This document shows positions 1 through 7,045 of a stretch of 11,094 nucleotides of DNA, piece after piece. A model generated the notes under the pieces. It ran no database searches. It saw only the letters and a list, made by a program, of their open reading frames with translations, and had not been told where the DNA came from. Each line of letters begins with the position of its first letter. Within the stretch, counting starts at the first letter, position 1. Location: positions 1-11,094 of the forward strand of contig CAZFHP010000051.1 in the NCBI GenBank assembly GCA_964519365.1. The letters run 5' to 3'. The stretch is from CAZFHP01 sp964519365. GTDB lineage: Bacteria > Babelota > Babeliae > Babelales > RVW-14. A program made the translations under genes and the position numbers.

Positions 1-2
1 AA

Positions 3-176
3 TATCCAGAAAACAATACTGTTGTTTTTAAAAAAATACTGAGAAAAAATATAAAAAACTTAAAAAACATACGAGCGCCCTTGAAACAATATGATGTCAA
101 AACAATTGAATCATATCACTTTGTGGCGTTTTTTAAAAAAATATCCCCAAAAACACAGATAGGGCCCGGATTTTGA
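3..176 (+). CDS. Probable 3' end of an unidentified protein gene (partial, runs off the left edge)
   Basis: Reading frame 3 is open from the window edge for 57 codons and stops at TGA 174-176. The peptide reads YPENNTVVFKKILRKNIKNL and so on, and ends KTQIGPGF. It is Lys/Asn-rich at first and then has a more protein-like stretch (RAPLKQYDVKTIESYHFVAF). The other two plus frames stop within the first 45 bases. No domain is recognisable from this tail. The stop codon lies in the loop of the hairpin at 159-190, so the gene would converge on the RRM gene and share its terminator. In DNA this A+T-rich, a 57-codon open stretch can arise by chance, so this is only moderately supported. Confidence 0.4.
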   Translation, partial: YPENNTVVFKKILRKNIKNLKNIRAPLKQYDVKTIESYHFVAFFKKISPKTQIGPGF

Positions 177-190
177 AATCCGGGCCCTAT
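159..190 (-). terminator. Strong hairpin between convergent genes; probable terminator of the RRM gene
   Basis: Arm ATAGGGCCCGGATTT (159-173) is perfectly complementary to 176-190. In practice this gives a stem of about 13-14 bp with a small loop, very G+C-rich for this window. Read on the minus strand it lies 30 bases after the stop of the RRM gene and is followed by CTGTGTTTTT, a slightly displaced U-tract. On the plus strand no U-tract follows. It is therefore best read as the terminator of the minus-strand gene, and it may also protect the 3' end of the converging plus-strand frame. Confidence 0.7.
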
Positions 191-219
191 CGTAAAATTT
201 AATCGTAAAAAATTATCGA

Positions 220-489
220 TTAAAAGTGTCTTGGTGGACGAGATTCGCGTGGTCGCGCTTCATTAACTTTAAGATTACGACCATCAAGATCTGCACCATT
301 CAACTCAGCAATTGCTTTTTGCGCATCACTGTCTGAAGACATTTCAACAAATGCAAAACCTCTAGGTTTTCCTGTAAATTTATCTGTAATAATTTTTACA
401 GCGGTTACTTCACCAAATTCACCGAATGCATCTTTAAGTTTATCTTCTGTGACTGAGTATGACAAATTTCCAACATAAATATTTTTCAT
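220..489 (-). CDS. Small RRM-domain RNA-binding protein
   Basis: An 89-residue protein made of a single RNA recognition motif. RNP2 is IYVGNL (residues 4-9) and RNP1 is RGFAFVEM (43-50), each with the aromatic residues that stack on RNA bases. The order beta-alpha-beta-beta-alpha-beta fits residues 3-77, and a short Arg/Pro-rich tail ends in RPPRHF. Bacterial single-RRM proteins of this size are known as Rbp/glycine-rich-type proteins and bind single-stranded RNA, often in cold or stress responses; the target here is unknown. I place the start at ATG 489 because GGAAG (498-502, minus strand) sits at Shine-Dalgarno distance from it. The longer frame from TTG 504 would begin inside that ribosome binding site. 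The gene lies downstream of mnmG on the same strand, with a 143-bp gap that suggests its own promoter. The family call is secure; the specific role is not. Confidence 0.93.
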   Translation of the reverse strand: MKNIYVGNLSYSVTEDKLKDAFGEFGEVTAVKIITDKFTGKPRGFAFVEMSSDSDAQKAIAELNGADLDGRNLKVNEARPRESRPPRHF

Positions 490-632
490 AAAAATATCTT
501 CCAATTATAAAGTCGACAATAAAATAATAATACAAAATTTGTTTTTTTAACAATTTTTCTTCTCTATCTAAGCAACAAGTCACCCCCTATTTTTTATCAA
601 AAAACAATATAAAAACATAAAGCCAATATTTC

Positions 633-2522
633 CTATATTTTTCGCATCTGAAATATCAAAATCGATAATGCAGCGGGCGTCATACCTGGAATACGCTGAG
701 CTTGAGCAATCGTTTTAGGCTTATAATGACCAAGCTTTTCTTGTAATTCCCGCGTCAACCCTGACATTTTTTTGAAATTAAGATTTTCAGATATTTCTAG
801 CTCCTGATACCGATTATACTTTTCTATCTCTAACAGCTCTTTTCGAAGGTAACCATCATATTTCACATGAGCATGAATACAAAGAAGAGCTCTACTAGAA
901 AGCATAACCTGCACATGTCCATACATGTTTTTACGAGAAAGAACTTCAACCAAATGTGTTTTAGCCTGATGTTTTACTTCAGAACTAAATATAACAGAAT
1001 TAAACAAATTAAACAACAAGCTCTTTGTCCCAGAGTTTTTAACGCATTTTTTTGATGTTTCTATTACGTCTTTCTCAGCCAAAAACGCCTCATAAAGCTT
1101 GTTATCAATCAAGCCTAGTTTTTTCCCATAGGGCATAAGACGCAAAAAAACGTTATCCTGACGCAATAAGAGCCTCCGTTCTGCTCGAGACGTAAACATA
1201 CGATACGGCTCGTTAACACCCAACGTCACCATATCATCGATCATAACACCGATATAACTTTCGTTACGGCTCAAAACAAACGACTCTTGCTCCGTATGTT
1301 TTAAATGAGCATTAACCCCCGCAATAAGCCCTTGCCCTGCGGCTTCTTCGTATCCCGTCGTCCCATTTAACTGTCCTGCCAAAAATAAGCCCGAAACAGT
1401 TTTGGTCTCAAGAGTATGAGTAAGATTATGCGGCTGGATAAAATCATATTCAATAGCATACCCGCACTTGGTTATAACAGCTTTTTCAAAGCCTTTCATA
1501 CTTTTGATATAGTCTTCTTGGACGTTAAACGGCAAAGACGTTGAAAGACCAGACGGATACACTTCAGAACAGTCTAACCCCTCTGGCTCTACAAAAACAT
1601 GATGACTATCTCTGTCTGGGAAACGACCAATTTTATCTTCTATTGATGGGCAATAACGAGGGCCAATACCCTTAATATTACCCGAATAAAGGGCCGACAA
1701 ATCTAAATTTTTGCGAATAATCTCATGGGTTTTAGTGTTTGTATAGGCAATATAGCACGGCAACGTGTCTTTGACAGGCATAGAATCAAATTCATATAAA
1801 TAATCAAGCTGTTGTGTATCTTGTTGATCAAGCACTGAAAAATCAATACTAGACCGTAATAACCGTGGTGGCGTTCCTGTTTTCAAGCGCCCCAAAGAAA
1901 CACCCATTGCTTTGGCAATTGACTGAGAAAGCCCTATCGACGTTGGTTCACCACGTCTGCCCGCAGGATATCGCGTAAGGCCAACATGAACAACCCCTCG
2001 CATAAACGTCCCTGTCGTCACAACAACTGTTGGGGCATTAAACTTTCGATTATCAGTACAGATAACGCCTGTAACTCTTTTCTTGTACCCATTATTCCCA
2101 TCATCTGCAGACGCATGCATATCTTCAGTCATAAGCTCGCGAGCCATAGACGTTACAATCGTCAGATTTTCAAGCTCTTGTAACGCTTGCGAAGCTTCTT
2201 TACTGTACGCATACTTATCAATTTGCAATCGCAAGCCCTGGACAGCAGGACCTTTGCTTGTATTAAGCAAACGAGCTTGCAAATATGTTTTTGAGCATAA
2301 CTTCGGCATCAAACCGCCAAGGGCGCTTATTTCATAAACAATATGCCCTTTACCAAGCCCACCTATCGATGGATTACATGGCATAGAAGCAATAGTATCA
2401 AGCGCTGGTGTTAACAATAGGGTTTTTGACCCCATCTTAGCTGCAGCATATGCCGCTTCAATCCCAGCATGCCCGCCCCCAATAACAATAACATCGAATT
2501 TCACATCTAAACAATCACTCAT
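633..2522 (-). CDS. mnmG: tRNA uridine-5-carboxymethylaminomethyl modification enzyme MnmG (GidA)
   Basis: A 629-residue, full-length FAD enzyme. With MnmE it installs the (carboxymethyl)aminomethyl group on U34 of tRNAs reading NNA/NNG codons, in the cytoplasm. The FAD-binding motif GGGHAG is at 15-20. The family signature PCNPSIGGLGKGH (48-60) carries C49, and GIGPRYCPSIEDKIGRFPDR (285-304) carries C291; these two cysteines match the pair conserved in MnmG. LKTGTPPRL (213-221), LAGQLNGTTGYEEAAGQG (381-398) and the GVNEPYRMFTSRAERRLLLR block (435-454) are also intact. The C-terminal helical domain, which docks MnmE and tRNA, ends at the stop. A short hydrophilic insert at about 136-148 (ASADDGNNGYKK) is not typical. 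The start ATG precedes FDVIVIGGG by the usual distance, but no Shine-Dalgarno is visible. TTGAGA-16-TATAAC lies almost on top of the start codon and would give a nearly leaderless mRNA; that is only a suggestion. The gene stands alone, not paired with rsmG or mnmE. Confidence 0.98.
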   Translation of the reverse strand: MSDCLDVKFDVIVIGGGHAGIEAAYAAAKMGSKTLLLTPALDTIASMPCNPSIGGLGKGHIVYEISALGGLMPKLCSKTYLQARLLNTSKGPAVQGLRLQIDKYAYSKEASQALQELENLTIVTSMARELMTEDMHASADDGNNGYKKRVTGVICTDNRKFNAPTVVVTTGTFMRGVVHVGLTRYPAGRRGEPTSIGLSQSIAKAMGVSLGRLKTGTPPRLLRSSIDFSVLDQQDTQQLDYLYEFDSMPVKDTLPCYIAYTNTKTHEIIRKNLDLSALYSGNIKGIGPRYCPSIEDKIGRFPDRDSHHVFVEPEGLDCSEVYPSGLSTSLPFNVQEDYIKSMKGFEKAVITKCGYAIEYDFIQPHNLTHTLETKTVSGLFLAGQLNGTTGYEEAAGQGLIAGVNAHLKHTEQESFVLSRNESYIGVMIDDMVTLGVNEPYRMFTSRAERRLLLRQDNVFLRLMPYGKKLGLIDNKLYEAFLAEKDVIETSKKCVKNSGTKSLLFNLFNSVIFSSEVKHQAKTHLVEVLSRKNMYGHVQVMLSSRALLCIHAHVKYDGYLRKELLEIEKYNRYQELEISENLNFKKMSGLTRELQEKLGHYKPKTIAQAQRIPGMTPAALSILIFQMRKI

Positions 2523-2648
2523 AAGCCCACGTTATAATATCGTATCAAATATTCTCAAAAGCTTAGTCATACAAGTAATATGCTTTTTTTTCAAATTATT
2601 CTTCAAAACACCAGTCAAAACGTGTAAATTGTTATACGCGTATTATAC

Positions 2649-2678
2649 TTGACGCCCTAATAAGAATAATGCTATAAC
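2649..2678 (+). promoter_or_regulatory. Sigma-70-type promoter of the outer-membrane protein gene
   Basis: TTGACG (2649-2654) is followed after 18 bases by TATAAC (2673-2678), which would start transcription near 2685, about 40 bases before ATG 2724. A perfect 10-bp palindrome, ATACGCGTAT (2634-2643), lies just upstream of the -35 box and could be an operator, though palindromes this short also occur by chance. The 200-bp gap 2523-2723 must also hold the promoter of the divergent mnmG gene. I see no other clear signal in it. Confidence 0.6.
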
Positions 2679-2723
2679 ACAAAATATATTTGCAAAAAAG
2701 ATTTTTAAAGAAAAGGATCGGAG

Positions 2724-4157
2724 ATGAATCACAGGTATTCTTGCGGCAAAAGCCCTTCAAAAAACTATTCTCACATATTTTTTTTAATGTTCGTCACGTT
2801 TATCGCTTTTTTTGTAACAAATTTACGCATATCGCATGCAACCCCCCTCTATAATATCCAAGACCCGGCAATTATTCATACCATCTATGGGACAGATAAA
2901 TATTATACAGTCGAAAAACAAAAGCGATCACGTTTGCAAATGCATATTTCGCCATATTTTCAACATACTGCAAAAGCAAGTAAAGCTGGCAGCGGGAAAA
3001 TAGATGCTGGAGATATTTATGGTAAATGGAACATGTTTGCCATATTCTTTGGAAACGCAAAACCATCTGGTCAAACGGTTACAAAATTTGAAGCCGCTAA
3101 GAGCGCAATAAGCTCTCTTAGCTCAGGTTCAGATTATGTCGACGAAGCTAAATTTGACCCGAACAAGCATACTATCGGCGCATTTGACAACGTTGGCATC
3201 AGGTATGAAAAAAAAGGTATTCGCGGCCAATTTTCATTTGATTTCGGCTTTGGGCTCGGCCTTGTTTTAAAAGCAGGGATAGCCGACTATAAGCTTATTC
3301 CCAACTTTGCATTATCAAACGATTTTAAACAAAAAGCCGGACTTCCTTATCTTGACGAAGAAGGGAAAACACAAACCGGAACAGGAGAAGACCCAGAAAA
3401 AACAGTTTACAGCGCCCTTCTTTCCCCTTATGCACGCAATAACATAGCTCGAGAGCTGGGGTTAGATTTAACAGAACAACATGCAACAGAGCTTGAAGAC
3501 CTGCACGCAAGCTTACGCTGGAATATTCCATTTAAAATCAAAGACAAAAAAGAAGATCTTGTCTGTACACTTATACCACATTTAACTATCGGAGCATGGC
3601 TCCCTGTTGGTGTAGAAAAAGATACGAATAAGCCATTTTCTATCTCAACAGGTAATAATGGCTTTACAAGCTTCACGCTTGAGGGGGCTGTTACGCTTGA
3701 TTTTCCCGGAATGCTTCAAATAAGCGGTGGTGCCGGGATGGCTATCTTTAATTCCCGAGAGCTGAACGACCAACGTGTACCAACAAGCGATTATCAAGTT
3801 GGTTTCATTCCATGGAAAACATCAATAAGCCTGGACCCCGGAACGCTTTGGTATGCAAACGTATCGTTTAAAGCCGAGAACTTCTCGCCTGATTTCTCGT
3901 TTTATCTCGACTATATTTACACACATCACGCCAAAGATACGATTACGATAAAAGAAACAAATGCAACACGCAAAGCCCTCTTTAAACCTCAGATGCTCGA
4001 AGAACAATCTCTGTGGAAAGCGCAACAAATGAACGCCGGGCTTAAGTATGACCTAACGGCCCATTGCTCGTTAGGCTTTGCGGTACAAGGGTATATTGGC
4101 GGCGAACGAACGTTTAGAACGACTACTATGCTCGGCTCGCTCATAATTGTCTTCTAA
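2724..4157 (+). CDS. Exported protein, probable outer-membrane beta-barrel of unknown family
   Basis: A 477-residue protein with an N-terminal hydrophobic segment (residues 18-34, HIFFLMFVTFIAFFVTN) and a signal-peptidase-I-like site SHA|TP after A39. The mature part has many alternating or aromatic strand-like stretches, for example LQMHISPYFQH (71-81), GQFSFDFGFGLGLVLKAG (168-185), DFSFYLDYIY (390-399) and LGFAVQGYIGG (450-460). It ends TTMLGSLIIVF with a terminal Phe, the classical BamA-recognised end of outer-membrane barrels. There are few cysteines and no repeats or enzyme motifs. AAAGGA (2713-2717 region) lies six bases before the ATG and supports the start. I do not recognise a named family; it may be specific to the lineage. 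A long internal segment (190-265) is hydrophilic and could form an extracellular loop or plug. A soluble periplasmic beta-protein is the main alternative. Confidence 0.8.
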   Translation: MNHRYSCGKSPSKNYSHIFFLMFVTFIAFFVTNLRISHATPLYNIQDPAIIHTIYGTDKYYTVEKQKRSRLQMHISPYFQHTAKASKAGSGKIDAGDIYGKWNMFAIFFGNAKPSGQTVTKFEAAKSAISSLSSGSDYVDEAKFDPNKHTIGAFDNVGIRYEKKGIRGQFSFDFGFGLGLVLKAGIADYKLIPNFALSNDFKQKAGLPYLDEEGKTQTGTGEDPEKTVYSALLSPYARNNIARELGLDLTEQHATELEDLHASLRWNIPFKIKDKKEDLVCTLIPHLTIGAWLPVGVEKDTNKPFSISTGNNGFTSFTLEGAVTLDFPGMLQISGGAGMAIFNSRELNDQRVPTSDYQVGFIPWKTSISLDPGTLWYANVSFKAENFSPDFSFYLDYIYTHHAKDTITIKETNATRKALFKPQMLEEQSLWKAQQMNAGLKYDLTAHCSLGFAVQGYIGGERTFRTTTMLGSLIIVF

Positions 4158-4265
4158 ACGCGCAAAACTCGCTCTCAAAGAAGAGATCTTACAGAAAATC
4201 ACACAAACCCCGCGCCAAAAGAAAATTTCACTCAAAAACATATCCAATACATGCTCCAGCAAACC

Positions 4266-4295
4266 GTTTGACAGTTATATTCATATCTGTCAAAC
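4266..4295. repeat. Inverted repeat GTTTGACAG / CTGTCAAAC, possible operator
   Basis: Perfect 9-bp arms (4266-4274 and 4287-4295) flank a 12-base A+T-rich centre that contains ATAT on each side, so an alternative longer stem is possible. It lies in the 224-bp gap between the outer-membrane protein and the ankyrin gene, about 90 bp before the latter's start. No T-run follows on either strand, so it does not look like a terminator. An operator for a dimeric regulator is the likelier reading. The rest of the gap shows no convincing promoter. Confidence 0.4.
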
Positions 4296-4381
4296 TTAAA
4301 AATAAAGAAAACTCCCTGTATTTTCACGAATTTAACCGTACTTAGCGTATTTTAAGTTTATTTTTCAAAATGGAGGCTCTC

Positions 4382-6091
4382 ATGAAAAATAATTTCAAAA
4401 AACTTATTCTTGCAATCGTTACGATTGTTTATTTTGGCGTTAGCTCGTCAACCATAACAGCTATGGAAGTCACAATGACAAAACCAAAAGCTAAAGCGAA
4501 AAAAAGAAAAAGACCAGGACCAGGTCTATCAACCACACCTGCTCCACGTGATAAACAACCTAGGCTCGCTGGAGACAAAACCGTTTCTAGCGCACCAAGA
4601 ACACACGAACGACCATCTACGCTATCAACAGAACCTGTAGTTGAACAGCTGGACGAACAACCACCATTTGTACTTCAACCAACACCATCTGCACCACCTA
4701 TGACGTTAGAACAATCTTCGAGCAGCTCATCTAGTAGTTCATCAACAAGTTCGCTCAGCACACCCCAATATGCTCCACCATCAGTTTACCCATCATTAAC
4801 ACCTTCGCCACTTAGTGACAGGTCAACACATAGTTTAAGCTCAAGTTCCACGGTAAGATCTACGAGCACAAGCGCCCATAGTTCTTCTGTTTGTCCGGGA
4901 ATGGTAAGCCCAACACTCGCGCCACCACCATCATACACTGCTGTTGGATTAGATTCCATGCCCCAACCAATACAATCTTCTTTGCTCGCTCTTCCTATGT
5001 ATACACATGCACTTGACCCATTAAGTCCTTCTGCTCAAACATTGCTTCCACCTGGAATCGATTTATCACCAAAAACAAAACTCGTTGCTCCTGAGTTATT
5101 CGAAAGACATCACACGAGCCTCATTAAATTATTTAACCGAAAAGACCCGAGCAACACACTTATTATCGTAAAAGCATGCTGTGGGTTACAAAACGGACAC
5201 AATGGACTCACGATTTTACACATATTAGCAATGAACCCTAACCATACTTATTTACAAAAATATCTAGCAATCGCACATAAGGCTTTTCCTGGGAAAACCA
5301 CAATTGACCCATTAGATGCAAGCAACTATACTCCTCTTGCATATGCTGTAATTCACGCCCATCCTCAAAACGTTATGATTTTACTAAAAGCAGGAGCTTC
5401 TCCAACTTTCACATTTGGAAGCAAGAGACAAACATTATTGCACTTTTCAGCCGCAATAAAAAACGATTCTGATGCTTTGGCAATTTCTAAATTTTTGATG
5501 GGCTGCCCCAGCACAAAGCTTACAAAAAAAGATAGCGATGGTAACAATACATTACACATAGCAGTCACACAAAAATATAAAGTACTTGTCGAAGCTTTGT
5601 TGTATCAATGCTACAAGCAGTTCGGCAAAACAGCTACTAAAGCTTTTGTTAATGATCAAAACATCGCAGGCGAAACAGCTTTACACACAGCAACACGAAA
5701 CGTTGACATTCCAACAATAACGTTGCTTTTGGGCTACTATGCGGACCCAAGTATAGTAAATGCACATGGGCAAACAATTATACATATTGCAGCGGGAATG
5801 ATATATACCCCTCACGTAGGACAAATGATAGGATTATTGCTCAGCAAATTTCCTGTACAAAAAATCTCAGCACTAAAAACACCTGACATCGACAGAGCTA
5901 TACCAATAAAATGCAGTGAGCAAGTTGCGAAGTTCGTAGCAGATGCTGAACGACCGGGTTTATTGTCGCGAGTATGCTTCTGGAGATCTTCTGCTCCATC
6001 GCCTTCGTCATCATCGTTGTCATCATCTACACTGCAAACAACACCCTCACCAGAACCATCAGCACCGCCAGCTCCAGAAGAAACATTATAA
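4382..6091 (+). CDS. Exported ankyrin-repeat protein with Ser/Pro-rich low-complexity flanks
   Basis: 569 residues. The signal peptide is MKNNFKKLILAIVTIVYFGV followed by SSSTITA, with likely cleavage at ITA|ME (A27). Next come a basic patch KPKAKAKKRKRP (34-45), a Ser/Thr/Pro-rich linker (about 46-230, including ten Ser in a row at 112-121), about six ankyrin repeats (about 272-495, e.g. NGLTILHILA, NYTPLAYAVI, RQTLLHFSAA, GNNTLHIAV, GETALHTATR, GQTIIHIAA) and a Ser/Pro-rich tail (536-569). Ankyrin repeats bind partner proteins, and exported ones in intracellular bacteria often act on the host; that role is inferred here. PSAP occurs at 102-105 and 559-562, and PPSY at 182-185. The start is ATG 4382 because GGAGG (4372-4376) is five bases upstream; the in-frame ATG at 4370 would overlap that site. 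The gene is probably monocistronic, with its own terminator. Confidence 0.92.
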   Translation: MKNNFKKLILAIVTIVYFGVSSSTITAMEVTMTKPKAKAKKRKRPGPGLSTTPAPRDKQPRLAGDKTVSSAPRTHERPSTLSTEPVVEQLDEQPPFVLQPTPSAPPMTLEQSSSSSSSSSSTSSLSTPQYAPPSVYPSLTPSPLSDRSTHSLSSSSTVRSTSTSAHSSSVCPGMVSPTLAPPPSYTAVGLDSMPQPIQSSLLALPMYTHALDPLSPSAQTLLPPGIDLSPKTKLVAPELFERHHTSLIKLFNRKDPSNTLIIVKACCGLQNGHNGLTILHILAMNPNHTYLQKYLAIAHKAFPGKTTIDPLDASNYTPLAYAVIHAHPQNVMILLKAGASPTFTFGSKRQTLLHFSAAIKNDSDALAISKFLMGCPSTKLTKKDSDGNNTLHIAVTQKYKVLVEALLYQCYKQFGKTATKAFVNDQNIAGETALHTATRNVDIPTITLLLGYYADPSIVNAHGQTIIHIAAGMIYTPHVGQMIGLLLSKFPVQKISALKTPDIDRAIPIKCSEQVAKFVADAERPGLLSRVCFWRSSAPSPSSSSLSSSTLQTTPSPEPSAPPAPEETL

Positions 6092-6107
6092 TAAATTTTG
6101 ATTTCAT

Positions 6108-6140
6108 GGGGAGGCTTTAAAAGTCTCCCCTGTTCTTTTT
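6108..6140 (+). terminator. Rho-independent terminator after the ankyrin gene
   Basis: GGGGAGGCTT (6108-6117) pairs with AAGTCTCCCC (6121-6130) through ten pairs, one of them G-U, around a 3-base loop. TGTTCTTTTT follows. It begins 16 bases after the stop codon and separates the ankyrin gene from the rpsU operon. Confidence 0.9.
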
Positions 6141-6214
6141 GCTTCTCGTTTTGCTTCGAGTTTTTCTCAAACTGCATTAAAAAGCTCTTTTTTAGAACTA
6201 TTCACGTATTTTAT

Positions 6215-6244
6215 TTGCACTTTTCTTACAATCCCTGCTATACT
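6215..6244 (+). promoter_or_regulatory. Promoter of the rpsU-rbfA-kdsD-pilD operon
   Basis: TTGCAC (6215-6220) and TATACT (6239-6244) are 18 bases apart, and the -10 box is preceded by TGC, an extended -10 element. Transcription would begin near 6251 and leave a ~55-base leader before rpsU. The leader is T-rich and shows no clear ribosome binding site or strong hairpin. Confidence 0.65.
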
Positions 6245-6304
6245 TAAGCTTTCAAGAGTTTTTATAATTTTTCACACTTTTTTGAAAGATGGTGTTTTTT
6301 TACT

Positions 6305-6514
6305 ATGGCAAAAACATATAACATAGAAATTCAAGTTACCGGTAATCTTGAGCGAAGCCTTAAGCAGCTTAAGAAAAAAATTGAACGCGAAGGCGTTATT
6401 CGCGATATGAAGCGACGTGTTTACTTTGAACCAAACACACAAAAAAAACGTAAACGTCTTATGCGTGCCATCAAAAATAATTTCTTAAAAAACGCAGAAC
6501 TTAAACTTCAATAA
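6305..6514 (+). CDS. rpsU: Small ribosomal subunit protein bS21
   Basis: 69 residues, close to the ~70 usual for bS21. The core matches the family: an N-terminal strand (YNIEIQVTGN), then ERSLKQLKKKIEREGVIRDM (16-35), the KRRVYFEPNTQKKRKR block (36-51) and a basic helical tail. In the ribosome bS21 sits on the 30S platform near the 3' end of 16S rRNA, where it helps mRNA start-site pairing. The protein is strongly basic, as expected. There is no good Shine-Dalgarno before ATG 6305; the leader is mostly T. It is first in a probable operon, with rbfA 25 bp downstream. The identification is firm despite the short length because RRVYFEPxxxKKRKR is diagnostic. Confidence 0.95.
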   Translation: MAKTYNIEIQVTGNLERSLKQLKKKIEREGVIRDMKRRVYFEPNTQKKRKRLMRAIKNNFLKNAELKLQ

Positions 6515-6539
6515 TATATTTTCGTAATAGATTTTCACA

Positions 6540-7001
6540 ATGAATAAAGAACGAACAAGTACCATTAAACGGGAACAAAAAAAAACGCTCCTGTTTAAAG
6601 AACTTTCATACCTACATCAAGAGCTTGCGCAAGACGAGCCTGATATAGCCCATATTTACATAACACGGGTCGATCTTTCTGCAGACACAGGAATCTGTTA
6701 TGTTTACTTTGCAGAATATCCAAACACAGGCATACATGACGAGAAACATGACGAACAAGAAGATAATGCCATAAAAAACAAAGCTAGCAAAAAAAGTCAT
6801 GAGCTTTTTGAAAAGGCACTTGAAGTTCTAAAGCTCTATAAGCCATCAATTCGCAAAGCACTTGCCAAAGCAATAAAATCTCGCTATGTTCCTGATATTG
6901 TATTTTTGTATGATGAAAAAAAAGATAAAACTCGCAAGCTTGATGAAATTCTAAACCAAGTAAGTGACGAACTTCACGATCAAGATCACACACACGATTA
7001 A
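6540..7001 (+). CDS. rbfA: Ribosome-binding factor A, divergent
   Basis: 153 residues, longer than the usual 110-135. RbfA is a KH-like protein that binds the pre-30S particle near helix 1/helix 44 and is needed for 16S maturation, especially in the cold. The family pattern is visible: an N-terminal helix (FKELSYLHQELAQDE), strand ITRVDLSADTGICYVYF (41-57), a helix KALEVLKLYKPSIRKALAKAI (92-112) and the signature SRYVPDIVFLYDEKKDKTRKLDEIL (114-138). Between strand and helix lies an unusual acidic/polar insert (about 62-85, HDEKHDEQEDNA), and the C-terminus ends in a His/Asp-rich tail. It follows rpsU by 25 bp, which fits shared use in small-subunit assembly. No Shine-Dalgarno is evident. The family call rests on the C-terminal signature. 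Confidence 0.9.
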   Translation: MNKERTSTIKREQKKTLLFKELSYLHQELAQDEPDIAHIYITRVDLSADTGICYVYFAEYPNTGIHDEKHDEQEDNAIKNKASKKSHELFEKALEVLKLYKPSIRKALAKAIKSRYVPDIVFLYDEKKDKTRKLDEILNQVSDELHDQDHTHD

Positions 7002-7045
7002 GAAAAAGAATACGGTCAGGCTAGTGACAATAATAGGTCGTCATT

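Noticed and set aside
504..509. Perfect TATAAT on the minus strand before the RRM gene
   Set aside because: Transcription from it would begin inside or past the GGAAG ribosome binding site, and no -35 box is at the right distance.
5812..6177. 121-codon minus-strand open frame over the end of the ankyrin gene
   Set aside because: It mirrors the Ser/Pro-rich coding region (runs of Asp from TCA/TCG codons), crosses the strong terminator, and has no ribosome binding site or known domain.
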